Shown here one piece after another: positions 51,593 to 60,117 of a stretch of 64,000 bases of DNA (position 1 is its first letter; each line of letters starts with the position of its first letter). The notes beneath the pieces were generated by a model. The model worked only from the letters and a program-made list of their open reading frames with translations, was not told the origin of the DNA and did not search any database. Origin of the DNA: Tunturibacter empetritectus (GTDB lineage Bacteria; Acidobacteriota; Terriglobia; Terriglobales; Acidobacteriaceae). The stretch is taken from NCBI RefSeq assembly GCF_040358985.1, contig NZ_CP132932.1, positions 1,488,001 to 1,552,000 of the forward strand. Reading direction: 5' to 3'. The translations under genes and the position numbers were made by a program.

Positions 51593-54112
51593 CTACGGAT
51601 TGAGACCTGCAGCAAGCGATTTTACGATGGTTCCATTGGCATCGTCGTCTTTCACCGCCCACACATACCCGCCACCAAGACCATGTGCCTTGATGTAAGT
51701 TGCCTTCGCGGCTATTGAAGTAGCGTCGTCATAACTGAAGACTGTCTGTGTAGTTGGGTTGAACGCCGAAGTGGCTATTCTTGTGGAGTCGTAGCAAGCG
51801 GTGTACCCGTTGCTTAGAAGATTCTTGATCGTCCCATAAGTGGCTAGTCCGTTCGTCAGCAATGTGTCACATCCTGCTGCCGGCGAACTTTGGTTATTAC
51901 CTGTTGAACAAACCCCGGCCCCATTGGCGTTAGGAACTGGAGAAACCGCAGTCGCGTTCTGATACTCGCCACAGTTTGTACTATTCAATCCCCCAGTCCA
52001 CCCGGCACCATACGCCGGGAAGCCCATGGTGTATTTGTACGCCGGTACACCTTTTGCGAGGTAATAGTTTACCGTCGCATCAATCGTATTGCCGGTTCCA
52101 TTCAAGGGATCGGCAGCATCGTCGTATATAGGGGATGCGTCGTTGGTTGCTAACTTCCAATCTCCGGCGTAGTTGTAGCCATCGATGGTGACGAAGTCCG
52201 ATTGAGCGAATGTCCCTGGGATATCGATCGTATCGAAGCCGCCCGGGTTGTTCGCGTCTGAGGGACCGGCGGGCGCATCGAAGGTCAATTGATATGTCTT
52301 ACCGGTGGTTGCCGATAGGGCGGTCAGTTGCCTGCGGAACTCTGTCAATAATGCAGTAAAGTTAGTCGTGTCCGTCGGCGTCGGGAACTCCCAATCGATA
52401 TTAATGCCATCGAACAGGCCCGGAGCGGTGATCCCTGAGGCGATATTGCCTTGAATGAAGATATTGATGCACGAGCTGGCTAGCGCTGTGCGTCCCGCTG
52501 CAGTGCTGGCGGCAGTCGTGAAGGCAGTCACCGCGGCAGCGTTTGCACCGCCTATGGAGATGATCGTCTTTAGGTTGGGATGGGCCGCTTTAAGTTGTTG
52601 GATTGCGCCAAAGTTTCCATAGACACCTCCGGCTCCGCTGTATGGTCCAGTGACCTGAGGCACACCCAACTTCTGATAGTCGGCATAGGAATCAGCGATG
52701 ACGCATGCCGCGGTCGCAGAGGTTGGTGCTGTCAAACCGCTGAAAGCGTAAAAAAGATGCGTCAGTTTGTCGGCCACACCATTGGTCTGCATGTTCGCAA
52801 TGTTGTAGCCGGCGTAATAGATGCTCCACTCTTCAAACCACCCGCCAACGATCAACGTGCTTGGTGCGGTCGTTGTAACGTTTACCGAAGTTCCGGGCGA
52901 CGTACCGGCATAGTCAGTAGCGGCTACTGTGAAGGTATAAGTGGTGGATGGAGCCAACCCGCTCTCAACATCGGATGCAGTCGTTGAAGTTAGAGTGGAC
53001 GGTCCTCCCGATATCGAGTAGCTGACAGTGCAGCCGGATGGAGCAGATACTGCTGTCCAACTAATATTTGCAGTTGAGGAAGTTGCACCTGAAGCCGTCA
53101 ACCCTGTTGGCGCGCTGGGTTTAGTCGTGCAGGAGCTTGCAGATGTCTTCACATTGAGAGCGGAGCTCGCTGCTGAAGTGCCAGCAGAGTCGGTCGCCTC
53201 CACTGTAAAGCTGTAAGTCGTCGAAGGAGTTAGGCCACTAACTGCATCGGATGGCGTGGTCGGGGTTGCGATGGAGGTTCCACCCTGCAGTACCTTATAG
53301 CTAACAGTGCACCCTGTTGGAGTGGTGTCCGCTGTCCAACTTAGGTTCGTGCCGGAGCTGGTTGTCCCTGAAGCCGCCAATCCAGTTGGGACACTGGGTA
53401 CAGTTGTGCAGCTCGAACAGGCTCCTGTTGCAGTCCAGGGCAGCCCACTGCCGGCGCCACCGCTGTTGGTCGCCGGACTCTGGTTCTGTGTCCAATAGTT
53501 AGCGACATAGTTTTGCCCTCCCAGGCTCGCTGTCATTCCCGCAGTGTAGACAGCAGTGGCGCTCCACGCTGTACCGCACGTGCCTCCGCCACCGCCGGAC
53601 CCTGCCAGAGTCGTCACATTCACTGCAGGGCTGGCGGCTGATGTGCCCGCGGCATCTGTCGCTTCGACGGCGAAGCTGTATGTGGTTGAAGCGGAAAGGC
53701 CAGTTACAGCATCGGATGTTGTCGTCGGCGCCGCAATAGAGGTTGCCCCCTGCAATACTTTGTAACTAACGCTACAGCCTGTGGGGGAGCTGACTGCAGA
53801 CCAACTAAGATTCGTGCTGGAACTAGTGGTTCCAGAAGCCGTTAGACCTGTAGGAGTGCTGGGTATCGTTGTACAGGAGCTGCCGCTGCCGACCTTTTGC
53901 CAAAGGGCTGGAGCGTCGATGGGATCCCAACCTGCTTCGGAGACATTAGCTTGGAGCGCTTGGTATTCGACACCTTGATACATCACCAGCGAACCAACAG
54001 AGTAAGACACACCGACCGCCCAATTGGGAATGGTCTGGGCGGAGGCCCTGGTGGGCAGCATGGGCATGATCAGGCTGAGGAGCAGGAATAAAGGGAGAAC
54101 AGCGCGTTTCAT
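51593..54112 (-). CDS. Secreted GH18 chitinase with CBM5/12 and fibronectin-type modules
   Basis: 839 residues from the ATG at 54112 (AAGGAG upstream). Signal peptide (MKRAVLPLFLLLSLIMPMLP), then CBM5/12 (WAVGVSYSVGSLVMYQGVEYQ), FnIII, a second CBM5/12 (WSATAVYTAGMTASLGGQNYV), two FnIII modules, and from about residue 420 a GH18 catalytic domain. Catalytic motif FDGINIDWEFP with the acid E in the DWE and N in place of the usual middle D. YNYAGDW and the end region AVKDDDANGTIVKSLA fit GH18. It degrades chitin outside the cell and lies in the same orientation as the receptor gene after it. Confidence 0.95.
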   Translation of the reverse strand: MKRAVLPLFLLLSLIMPMLPTRASAQTIPNWAVGVSYSVGSLVMYQGVEYQALQANVSEAGWDPIDAPALWQKVGSGSSCTTIPSTPTGLTASGTTSSSTNLSWSAVSSPTGCSVSYKVLQGATSIAAPTTTSDAVTGLSASTTYSFAVEATDAAGTSAASPAVNVTTLAGSGGGGGTCGTAWSATAVYTAGMTASLGGQNYVANYWTQNQSPATNSGGAGSGLPWTATGACSSCTTVPSVPTGLAASGTTSSGTNLSWTADTTPTGCTVSYKVLQGGTSIATPTTPSDAVSGLTPSTTYSFTVEATDSAGTSAASSALNVKTSASSCTTKPSAPTGLTASGATSSTANISWTAVSAPSGCTVSYSISGGPSTLTSTTASDVESGLAPSTTYTFTVAATDYAGTSPGTSVNVTTTAPSTLIVGGWFEEWSIYYAGYNIANMQTNGVADKLTHLFYAFSGLTAPTSATAACVIADSYADYQKLGVPQVTGPYSGAGGVYGNFGAIQQLKAAHPNLKTIISIGGANAAAVTAFTTAASTAAGRTALASSCINIFIQGNIASGITAPGLFDGINIDWEFPTPTDTTNFTALLTEFRRQLTALSATTGKTYQLTFDAPAGPSDANNPGGFDTIDIPGTFAQSDFVTIDGYNYAGDWKLATNDASPIYDDAADPLNGTGNTIDATVNYYLAKGVPAYKYTMGFPAYGAGWTGGLNSTNCGEYQNATAVSPVPNANGAGVCSTGNNQSSPAAGCDTLLTNGLATYGTIKNLLSNGYTACYDSTRIATSAFNPTTQTVFSYDDATSIAAKATYIKAHGLGGGYVWAVKDDDANGTIVKSLAAGLNP

Positions 54113-54620
54113 GGAATCTCCTTGAACTCGATGGGCAGGTTGCACCCGCCCGCGGTTTGAAAGTTGGAAACTCGGATAGAGTCGCATCAGATCACTCTCG
54201 GCAAGACCTGGTAAGCGGCACCGTGATAAAGCATCGAGCGAACAGGATAGGAGAGAGGATCCATGATGCGATCCAAGTGCCCATGACACAGCCAACCAGG
54301 ATTACGGGAGTAAGCGCTTCGACGTTCGTTGACATTCGAAACCTCCATCGATGCATCGATAGACAGAATGGGCCAACCAGAAGGTGTTACCCACAAAATG
54401 ATCTGCCTTATGACGACGCGTCGACTCGAAATGCGACTTTAAATCTTAGGCTCAAAAAGATACTTACGAACCTATCATTACAATGTTGGAATGGTCAACA
54501 AGGATTTCAAACTTAAAACCTGCTCTTTTTCTCTACGACGAGATCAGCCGGGGGATGGAAACAATCAGAAGAGGAATACCCAGCAATCTAACTAGTTTTC
54601 TGCATCCATCCCCGTTCGAT
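54113..54620. other. Stretch between the ROK gene and the chitinase gene
   Basis: Holds the chitinase promoter region. A 14-base palindrome ATCGATGCATCGAT lies at 54347-54360, about 235 bases before the chitinase start, and is a possible regulator site. No gene is supported and no clear terminator of the ROK gene was found. Confidence 0.45.
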
Positions 54621-55814
54621 TCAGTAGCGGTATAGATTCTGTTCTGCATCTTTCATTGCGACAGCGATGGCACCCCATACGACTGCCGAATTTCCCAGGC
54701 TGCTCGGGAGCACCCTGGCGACCGCCACTTCACTCTTGCGGAGCATCTCTACTGTCGGTTCGAGCAGCGCCGGATGGGCGCCAAGATCGCCTCCGAATAC
54801 AAAGAGGCTCGGGTTCAGAGTTAAAGAGAGATTCAGAACCACGTCCTTAAGAAGGCGTGCGCGCTGATGAACGATCTTCTGTGCAACTGAGTTCCCTTCT
54901 AACGCAAGGTCAAGCACGCTACTTGCCTTACGTACCTTCGCCGGCACTCCAGCCTTATGACTTACTGCATTCCAGCTTCTCAGAATGCCAGGAGCGCCCA
55001 GTACCTGCTCGAGGCGGCCGAATTCGTACAACGAAGGCTGCATGCTGGCAATATTGGGGATACGAAGATAACCTATCTCACCAGCCGACCAACTTGATCC
55101 GTGCACAATCCTGCCATTTACAAATATCCCCGCGCCTACGCCCGCACCAACGGTCACGAAAATAAAGCTCTCTTCGGATTGGGCAATCCCGCGAAAGTGT
55201 TCGCCAATTGCAGCAAGGTTCGTATCGTTCTCAACAAACAGAGCACAGGAAAACTGCTCTTTCAGCATCTCCAGAAGAGGAACATCTCTCCAGGTGTCTG
55301 AGCCGCTGACAGAGATGACAATCCCGTCTCTAACATTGGTGATTCCCGCCACACCAACTGTCATCGCTAGTAATTTTTTCCATGGCAGACCACGTCTCTG
55401 CATTAATTCCTTCAGAGAGACGCGCAACACCTCAATCACAGCGCTTGGGTTGCGGGCTTCCTTCGCAAGAGGTTCATATTGCTCCTCGAGAAGAGTTCCG
55501 TTCAGGTCAGTCAGTAGTACGCGAAACGAATCAGCCGCGATATCCACGCCTGCGAGATATCCATAGTCAGCTTTGAAGCGAAGGTTGTCTGGTCGGCGCC
55601 CTCCACTCGAAGCACCTTCCCCGATCCACTCAATAAGCCCCATGTCGTTGAGATCAGAGACGACGTTCGCAACCGTTGGTGCACTCATGCCGGTTTCACG
55701 TGCAATATCTGCACGTGAGGAGTGGCCTAGCTTCTTCAACAGCATCAAAATTGTGCGCGCATTCGTCTGACGCATTAATGCTGGATTACCTATCAGCAAC
55801 CGGCTCTTACTCAT
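54621..55814 (-). CDS. ROK-family transcriptional regulator (NagC/Mlc-like)
   Basis: 397 residues: a MarR-like winged helix at about 10-80 (HSSRADIARETGMSAPTVANVVS, GGRRP), then a ROK domain with LAGVDIAADSFRVLLTDLNG, FVENDTNLAAIGE and VGAGVGAGIFVNG. The zinc motif CxCGxxGCxE normally following the sugar site is replaced by LRIPNIASMQPSLYEFG, without cysteines. ROK repressors sense GlcNAc-6-P or glucosides. Last gene of the permease-kinase-esterase-ROK set. Confidence 0.92.
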   Translation of the reverse strand: MSKSRLLIGNPALMRQTNARTILMLLKKLGHSSRADIARETGMSAPTVANVVSDLNDMGLIEWIGEGASSGGRRPDNLRFKADYGYLAGVDIAADSFRVLLTDLNGTLLEEQYEPLAKEARNPSAVIEVLRVSLKELMQRRGLPWKKLLAMTVGVAGITNVRDGIVISVSGSDTWRDVPLLEMLKEQFSCALFVENDTNLAAIGEHFRGIAQSEESFIFVTVGAGVGAGIFVNGRIVHGSSWSAGEIGYLRIPNIASMQPSLYEFGRLEQVLGAPGILRSWNAVSHKAGVPAKVRKASSVLDLALEGNSVAQKIVHQRARLLKDVVLNLSLTLNPSLFVFGGDLGAHPALLEPTVEMLRKSEVAVARVLPSSLGNSAVVWGAIAVAMKDAEQNLYRY

Positions 55815-56133
55815 TACACCGCCTTGTTCGATCTTGGAAGAGACTTCCGTCCTTCCGACATAAGGTAATAACTACTGGTCCACCAATCCGCTCTATCAGC
55901 AACAAGACTTCGTGCGGTTTGGCCAGGCTCCAGTTCAACGTCATATTTTCTCATCGAGCTTATGATCCAGATAACCTATATGAGGCTTCCAAATCGATCT
56001 CTTGACATTTCCTAATAGTTCGCGAGAACCACATGCGATTCAGAGTCTTTCTTTGACCATCAGGGATAAAGATAAAGACGATCCAGCCACCCCCCGCCTG
56101 AGCGCATTTCTGAAAGCTCCCCCCTAAATAGAC
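55815..56133. other. Stretch before the ROK gene with a possible regulator half-site
   Basis: No gene. TGGTCCACCA at 55876-55885 (TGGT and ACCA arms around CC) lies 62 bases before the ROK start and resembles the arms of the repeat before the GntR gene. This may link the two regulators, but the word is short. Confidence 0.4.
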
Positions 56134-57087
56134 TCAAAACTGCTCCGATTTGCGCGAAAACGCACCACGCAGCACCTCGACCTGCTCTTTCAGCAACCGT
56201 TTTGAGATCGCAGCGGACGGAATACTCGCGAAGCCATGAGGAATCGATGGCACCAGATGAAGTTCAACGGCCACTCCGGCTTCTGTGAGACGACGTGCAT
56301 AGTCAAGACCTTCATCGCGCAACGGATCAAGGCCCGCGCAGAGAACGTATGAAGTGGGCAGATCCGATAAATCCTTCGCTCGTGCCGGAGCTGCATAGGG
56401 CGAAATATTATGTGCGTGTTCACCCAGGTACCAGCGCCACATAACTTCTGCCTCAGATCTGCCAAAGTCAGGAACGTCCGTAAACTGGCGTGCTGACAGA
56501 GTCTCAAGACGGTCATCCAGTGCCGGAATCAATAGCATCTGAAAGCATATCTTCGGCCCGGTGCGATCACGGGCAAGAAGTGAGACCGCGGCGGCAAGAT
56601 TCGCGCCCGCACTCGAACCTCCAACAGCGAGAAAGTCTCGATCGAGATTCAAATCGCGACTCTTGCTCCAAAGAAACTCAAGCACCCGATAACAGTCCGT
56701 AAGGGCAGCAGGAAACGGCTCCTCGGGTGCGAGTCTGTAGGCAACACATACAACAGCGCACCCTGCGTTCAGAGCGTAATGGGCACATTGTGACTCTTCA
56801 GAAAAAAGGTCACCGCAAAAAAACCCACCACCATGAAAGTAAAGCAGGACAGGTAACGCACTTATCACATTTTTTCTGCGATAGATCCGCACGGGTATCT
56901 GCGCCTTCTCGTCCTCAGAAAGACGAACATCGTAGTCTGTAATTTCAAGATCATAATCTGATGGCAACGGCCGCGTTTCCAGCCGCGCAGCAGAGAGAGC
57001 TTCACGCACGACGTTAGCATCACGAAGAACCGCTCTCGGTTCCTTGGCAAGTGGCGCGAACGCAGGATCCATCAGCAGGTTCGACAT
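56134..57087 (-). CDS. HSL-type alpha/beta esterase
   Basis: 317 residues from the ATG at 57087 (GGAG upstream); a TTG at 57105 overlapping the kinase stop is the alternative. Motifs FHGGGFFCGD (oxyanion hole), GGSSAGANLAAAV (nucleophile serine), GLDPLRDE (acid) and IPHGFA (His) mark the hormone-sensitive-lipase family. In context it may deacylate a sugar or sugar-linked compound; a general esterase is possible. Confidence 0.9.
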   Translation of the reverse strand: MSNLLMDPAFAPLAKEPRAVLRDANVVREALSAARLETRPLPSDYDLEITDYDVRLSEDEKAQIPVRIYRRKNVISALPVLLYFHGGGFFCGDLFSEESQCAHYALNAGCAVVCVAYRLAPEEPFPAALTDCYRVLEFLWSKSRDLNLDRDFLAVGGSSAGANLAAAVSLLARDRTGPKICFQMLLIPALDDRLETLSARQFTDVPDFGRSEAEVMWRWYLGEHAHNISPYAAPARAKDLSDLPTSYVLCAGLDPLRDEGLDYARRLTEAGVAVELHLVPSIPHGFASIPSAAISKRLLKEQVEVLRGAFSRKSEQF

Positions 57088-57101
57088 TCGTTCTCCACGG
57101 A

Positions 57102-58034
57102 TCAAAAGATAGATTTTTCCAGCACGTCATCCAGTATCTCTTCGCGGAAAGGCAAAGCGGTGAGTGCGCCGCGGGCACGGGTAGAAAGAGACCCGCAAAC
57201 ACAAGCCCTCCGTAGTTGCTCCTCCAGATCGGCCTCGGATAACCATGCATCGATGAACCCCGCATCAAAAGCATCGCCCGCGCCGGTAGTATCTACAACT
57301 TGAACATTGGGCGGCTCCATCGCGTACAGGCGATCATTCTGAAGAGCGACTGCCCCCCGGGACCCTAACTTGATAACCGTGTGCTCCAACCCTAACTCTG
57401 CACATGCACGCAACATCTGCTCCGGCGTCGTGCGCCCCGTCAACAACTGCGCTTCGCTTTCATTCGGCAAAAATATATCTACCATGCGTAATACATCAAG
57501 ATTGTCAGAGTTCAGAAACCAATCCTTACGCCACCCAGGATCAATAGAAAGAGTGCAACCGGCGTTTCGTAGAGAAGGCAGCAATACTCTTGCAAACCCC
57601 ACTTCAAGCGGCATCGCAAAGTGAATATGCTGAGCCATGGAAAGAGCGGCAATGGTCTCAGGCAAAACTACAAACTCTTCCAGAACTCTATTTGCCCCTG
57701 CATAGCTTAAAAAGCTGCGATCCACTGTTGTCGACATGCTTATAGTAAGCGCATTGGGCAATTCGGAGGAGCGAGCATGTTCGGCGTGTACTCCAAACGA
57801 ACTGAGCCTCGACCGAAGCCACGCCTCTTCATCTTCTCCAAACACTCCAAAGATGGAAGTGTGATGTCCCAGACGAGCCAGAGCACATGCCGTGTTGACA
57901 GTCCCGCCTCCAGCCTCACGGTGATACTGCTCCGCGAATACCTCTTCTCCCGGCAACGGAACGTGATCGAAATCAGTGAAGATATGGTCTACAAACACTT
58001 CACCTGCAACGGCAATATTCCTGCTCTTGGTCAT
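57102..58034 (-). CDS. PfkB-family sugar kinase
   Basis: 310 residues. N-terminal signature GGGTVNTACALARLG, C-terminal signature with the catalytic Asp VVDTTGAGDAFDAGFI. ATGA overlap with the permease stop shows coupling. Family members phosphorylate ribose, fructose, nucleosides, 2-keto-3-deoxygluconate and also GlcNAc in some bacteria; the substrate here is likely the sugar imported by the permease, perhaps an amino sugar. Confidence 0.92.
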   Translation of the reverse strand: MTKSRNIAVAGEVFVDHIFTDFDHVPLPGEEVFAEQYHREAGGGTVNTACALARLGHHTSIFGVFGEDEEAWLRSRLSSFGVHAEHARSSELPNALTISMSTTVDRSFLSYAGANRVLEEFVVLPETIAALSMAQHIHFAMPLEVGFARVLLPSLRNAGCTLSIDPGWRKDWFLNSDNLDVLRMVDIFLPNESEAQLLTGRTTPEQMLRACAELGLEHTVIKLGSRGAVALQNDRLYAMEPPNVQVVDTTGAGDAFDAGFIDAWLSEADLEEQLRRACVCGSLSTRARGALTALPFREEILDDVLEKSIF

Positions 58035-59392
58035 ATGATTTCAAAAGGCCATCTTTGTTCATGGCGTGATTTAAAGAGAAAAACTGTTATTCCTACCAGC
58101 GTCATCGCAAAAGCGGTGAGTATATTTCTCGCCCCGCTGGAGATAAGAATAAAAAGCCATCCCACAAAAGCGATCACTGCCGGCAAAGGATAGAGCGGCA
58201 TAAGAAACGTGGCGTTGTTTTCTTTAGTATGGCGGCGACGTAGTAGAACTACGGCGACACACTGAGCAAGAAACTGGACCATTGTCTGGATGACAATTAC
58301 AAGGCTGATGAGCGTACTGAGGCTGAGCATACAAGCGCAAGCAGAGAGAATGCCTAAGATAACCAGCGAGAAATGTGGAAAGTCTTTCGTCGGATGCAGC
58401 TTTGCAAAGACGCTGAAAAACTCCCCCTGTTTTGCGGCAGCAAACGGAATACGCGAGTAACCAAGCAGAATCGCAAATACTGATGCAAATGACGCAACCA
58501 GGATAAGCACATCGGCCACTCTAGCAGCCTTGACACTGTAGACCGTCTGCATGAAGTCCGCTACGATCGCACTTGAATGCATGCTTTGCTGAACTGGTAA
58601 TACACCTAGAATGGCCAGGCTCATTGCAATGTAAAGAATAGCTACCAGGAGGATGGAGACGATAATTGAGTAGGGAATCGTGCGTTCGGGGCGCTTCAGT
58701 TCACCGCCGATCAGGCAGACGTTATAGTAACCGGCATAATCGTAGACAGCTATCAAAGTCGCGGCACCCACGCCCTTCCAAAAAGCGCCATCTAAGACTG
58801 GATACCCACCACTGATCTGCGCTCTGAGAGCAGACGGAATATGCTCCGCTCCACCAATGATTATCCAGACGATCGTTCCGACAACTAATATCCAGAGACC
58901 AATCGAGATTGCGCTGATCGTAGTAATTCTGCGATAAAGCAATATCACGTTGATAAGACAGACAGCCATTGCCAACGCGCAAAGGCCCGCAGTGTGAACG
59001 GAAGGCCAGAGGTAATGAAAATACTGTGAGAACCCTACCGCGCCAGAGGCGATAAGAAGCGGCGCAGTAAGTACAGAGGACCAAAGAACAAGAAAGCTTG
59101 CCGCCCTGCCATAAGACTCGGCTCCAAATGCATGTCGCAAGTAGAAGTAAGGACCGCCAGAGTAAGGCATCGCAGCTCCTAACTCTGCCCACACAAGACC
59201 ATCGCACAATGAAATTGCCGCACCCAGAATCCACGCCAGCAAAACCTTTGAGCCATGCACTGCGACCAGGATAAGAGGAATACTCAGAAACGGGCCCACG
59301 CCTATCATGTTGAGCATGTTAGAGGTGCAGGCTCCGAGGATCCCCATCCCGTGACTTGAATCCTCCTCTACACCTGCTAGATTGACCTGCAT
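58031..59392 (-). CDS. APC-family permease
   Basis: 453 residues from the ATG at 59392 (GGAGC upstream); an in-frame start at 59455 is further out. About 12 hydrophobic segments, with NMIGVGPFLSIPLILVAV in helix 1, AELGAAMPYSGGPYFYLRHA in helix 3 and GGELKRPERTIPYSI in the loop. These are amino-acid/polyamine/organocation-type signatures. Substrate unknown; in this operon with a sugar kinase it may carry a non-amino-acid substrate. First gene of the set. Confidence 0.9.
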   Translation of the reverse strand: MQVNLAGVEEDSSHGMGILGACTSNMLNMIGVGPFLSIPLILVAVHGSKVLLAWILGAAISLCDGLVWAELGAAMPYSGGPYFYLRHAFGAESYGRAASFLVLWSSVLTAPLLIASGAVGFSQYFHYLWPSVHTAGLCALAMAVCLINVILLYRRITTISAISIGLWILVVGTIVWIIIGGAEHIPSALRAQISGGYPVLDGAFWKGVGAATLIAVYDYAGYYNVCLIGGELKRPERTIPYSIIVSILLVAILYIAMSLAILGVLPVQQSMHSSAIVADFMQTVYSVKAARVADVLILVASFASVFAILLGYSRIPFAAAKQGEFFSVFAKLHPTKDFPHFSLVILGILSACACMLSLSTLISLVIVIQTMVQFLAQCVAVVLLRRRHTKENNATFLMPLYPLPAVIAFVGWLFILISSGARNILTAFAMTLVGITVFLFKSRHEQRWPFEII

Positions 59393-59477
59393 CAGAGGCT
59401 CCGAGTCACCATAAATGATATTGACGAGTATCGGGCAGTGGAGATTCTTTGTCAATAGTCGTTAATAAGTTCCTTAG

Positions 59478-59712
59478 TATAGGCGTCTTCCTGAAGCTTA
59501 TGCCACCGGCATCCGTTCGGTAGGCATGAGCATCGCTTTCGTCATCATCGATACCTGCGTCCTCTTCCTGCCTGTCGTCCGCGAGTACAGCTACTCCACA
59601 GTGCTCTTTATCTTTGCTGCCTTGGCAGTCATCTACTTCCTCACGGCAATCTTCCTCTTGCCGAACCAAAGGCAAAACTCTGGAAGAGATCGAGCAGCAC
59701 TTGAAGGAATAA
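59478..59712 (+). pseudogene. C-terminal remnant of an MFS sugar transporter
   Basis: The frame from 59478 reads RRLPEAYATGIRSVGMSIAF and STVLFIFAALAVIYFLTAIF, then changes frame after LLP to TKGKTLEEIEQHLKE and a TAA at 59710-59712. This is the typical end of a sugar-porter MFS protein (LPETKGKTLEEIE). Only about the last two helices remain, with one frameshift, and an in-frame TAG precedes it. It lies directly before the permease operon on the other strand, perhaps a former transporter of the locus. Confidence 0.75.
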
Positions 59713-59855
59713 GAAAATATAGCCGCAACATTGCGTAGCGACTCCGGCGCAATCAAGGCGGCCTTCGCAATCATTATTCAGCCGATTGTCTCTCCAAACC
59801 CGGCTTCGGCCTTTGTCGTATTCTCGTAGTCAGAACACATGCTCAAGGAGGACAC

Positions 59856-60098
59856 ATGTCTGAAGAGGATTTGAGAGCAGAACTCGAACGCTTGCGAGCA
59901 GAGAACGATCAACTGAAGAACAAGAGTGTGCGTGGACTGAGTCTCAAGGTCAGCGAAAAGGGTGGGTTGTCCCTCTATGGAGTCGGTAGATTTCCCGTCA
60001 CTCTGTACAAGGAGCAGTGGCGCAAGATCCTCGCAATGGCATCCGAGATCGAGGACTTCATCGTAAAGAACGACAGCCTGCTCAAGACCAAAGAGTAG
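59856..60098 (+). CDS. Small conserved coiled-coil protein
   Basis: 80 residues with a strong AAGGAGG before the ATG. A leucine-zipper-like start (LRAELERLRAENDQLKNKS) is followed by GLSLKVSEKGGLSLYGVGRFPVTLYKEQW, which I recognise as a conserved small acidobacterial/general bacterial protein without known function. The GH2 gene ends 20 bases after it on the other strand. Confidence 0.75.
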   Translation: MSEEDLRAELERLRAENDQLKNKSVRGLSLKVSEKGGLSLYGVGRFPVTLYKEQWRKILAMASEIEDFIVKNDSLLKTKE

Positions 60099-60117
60099 GC
60101 GCGTCTTCAGCCGCGGC

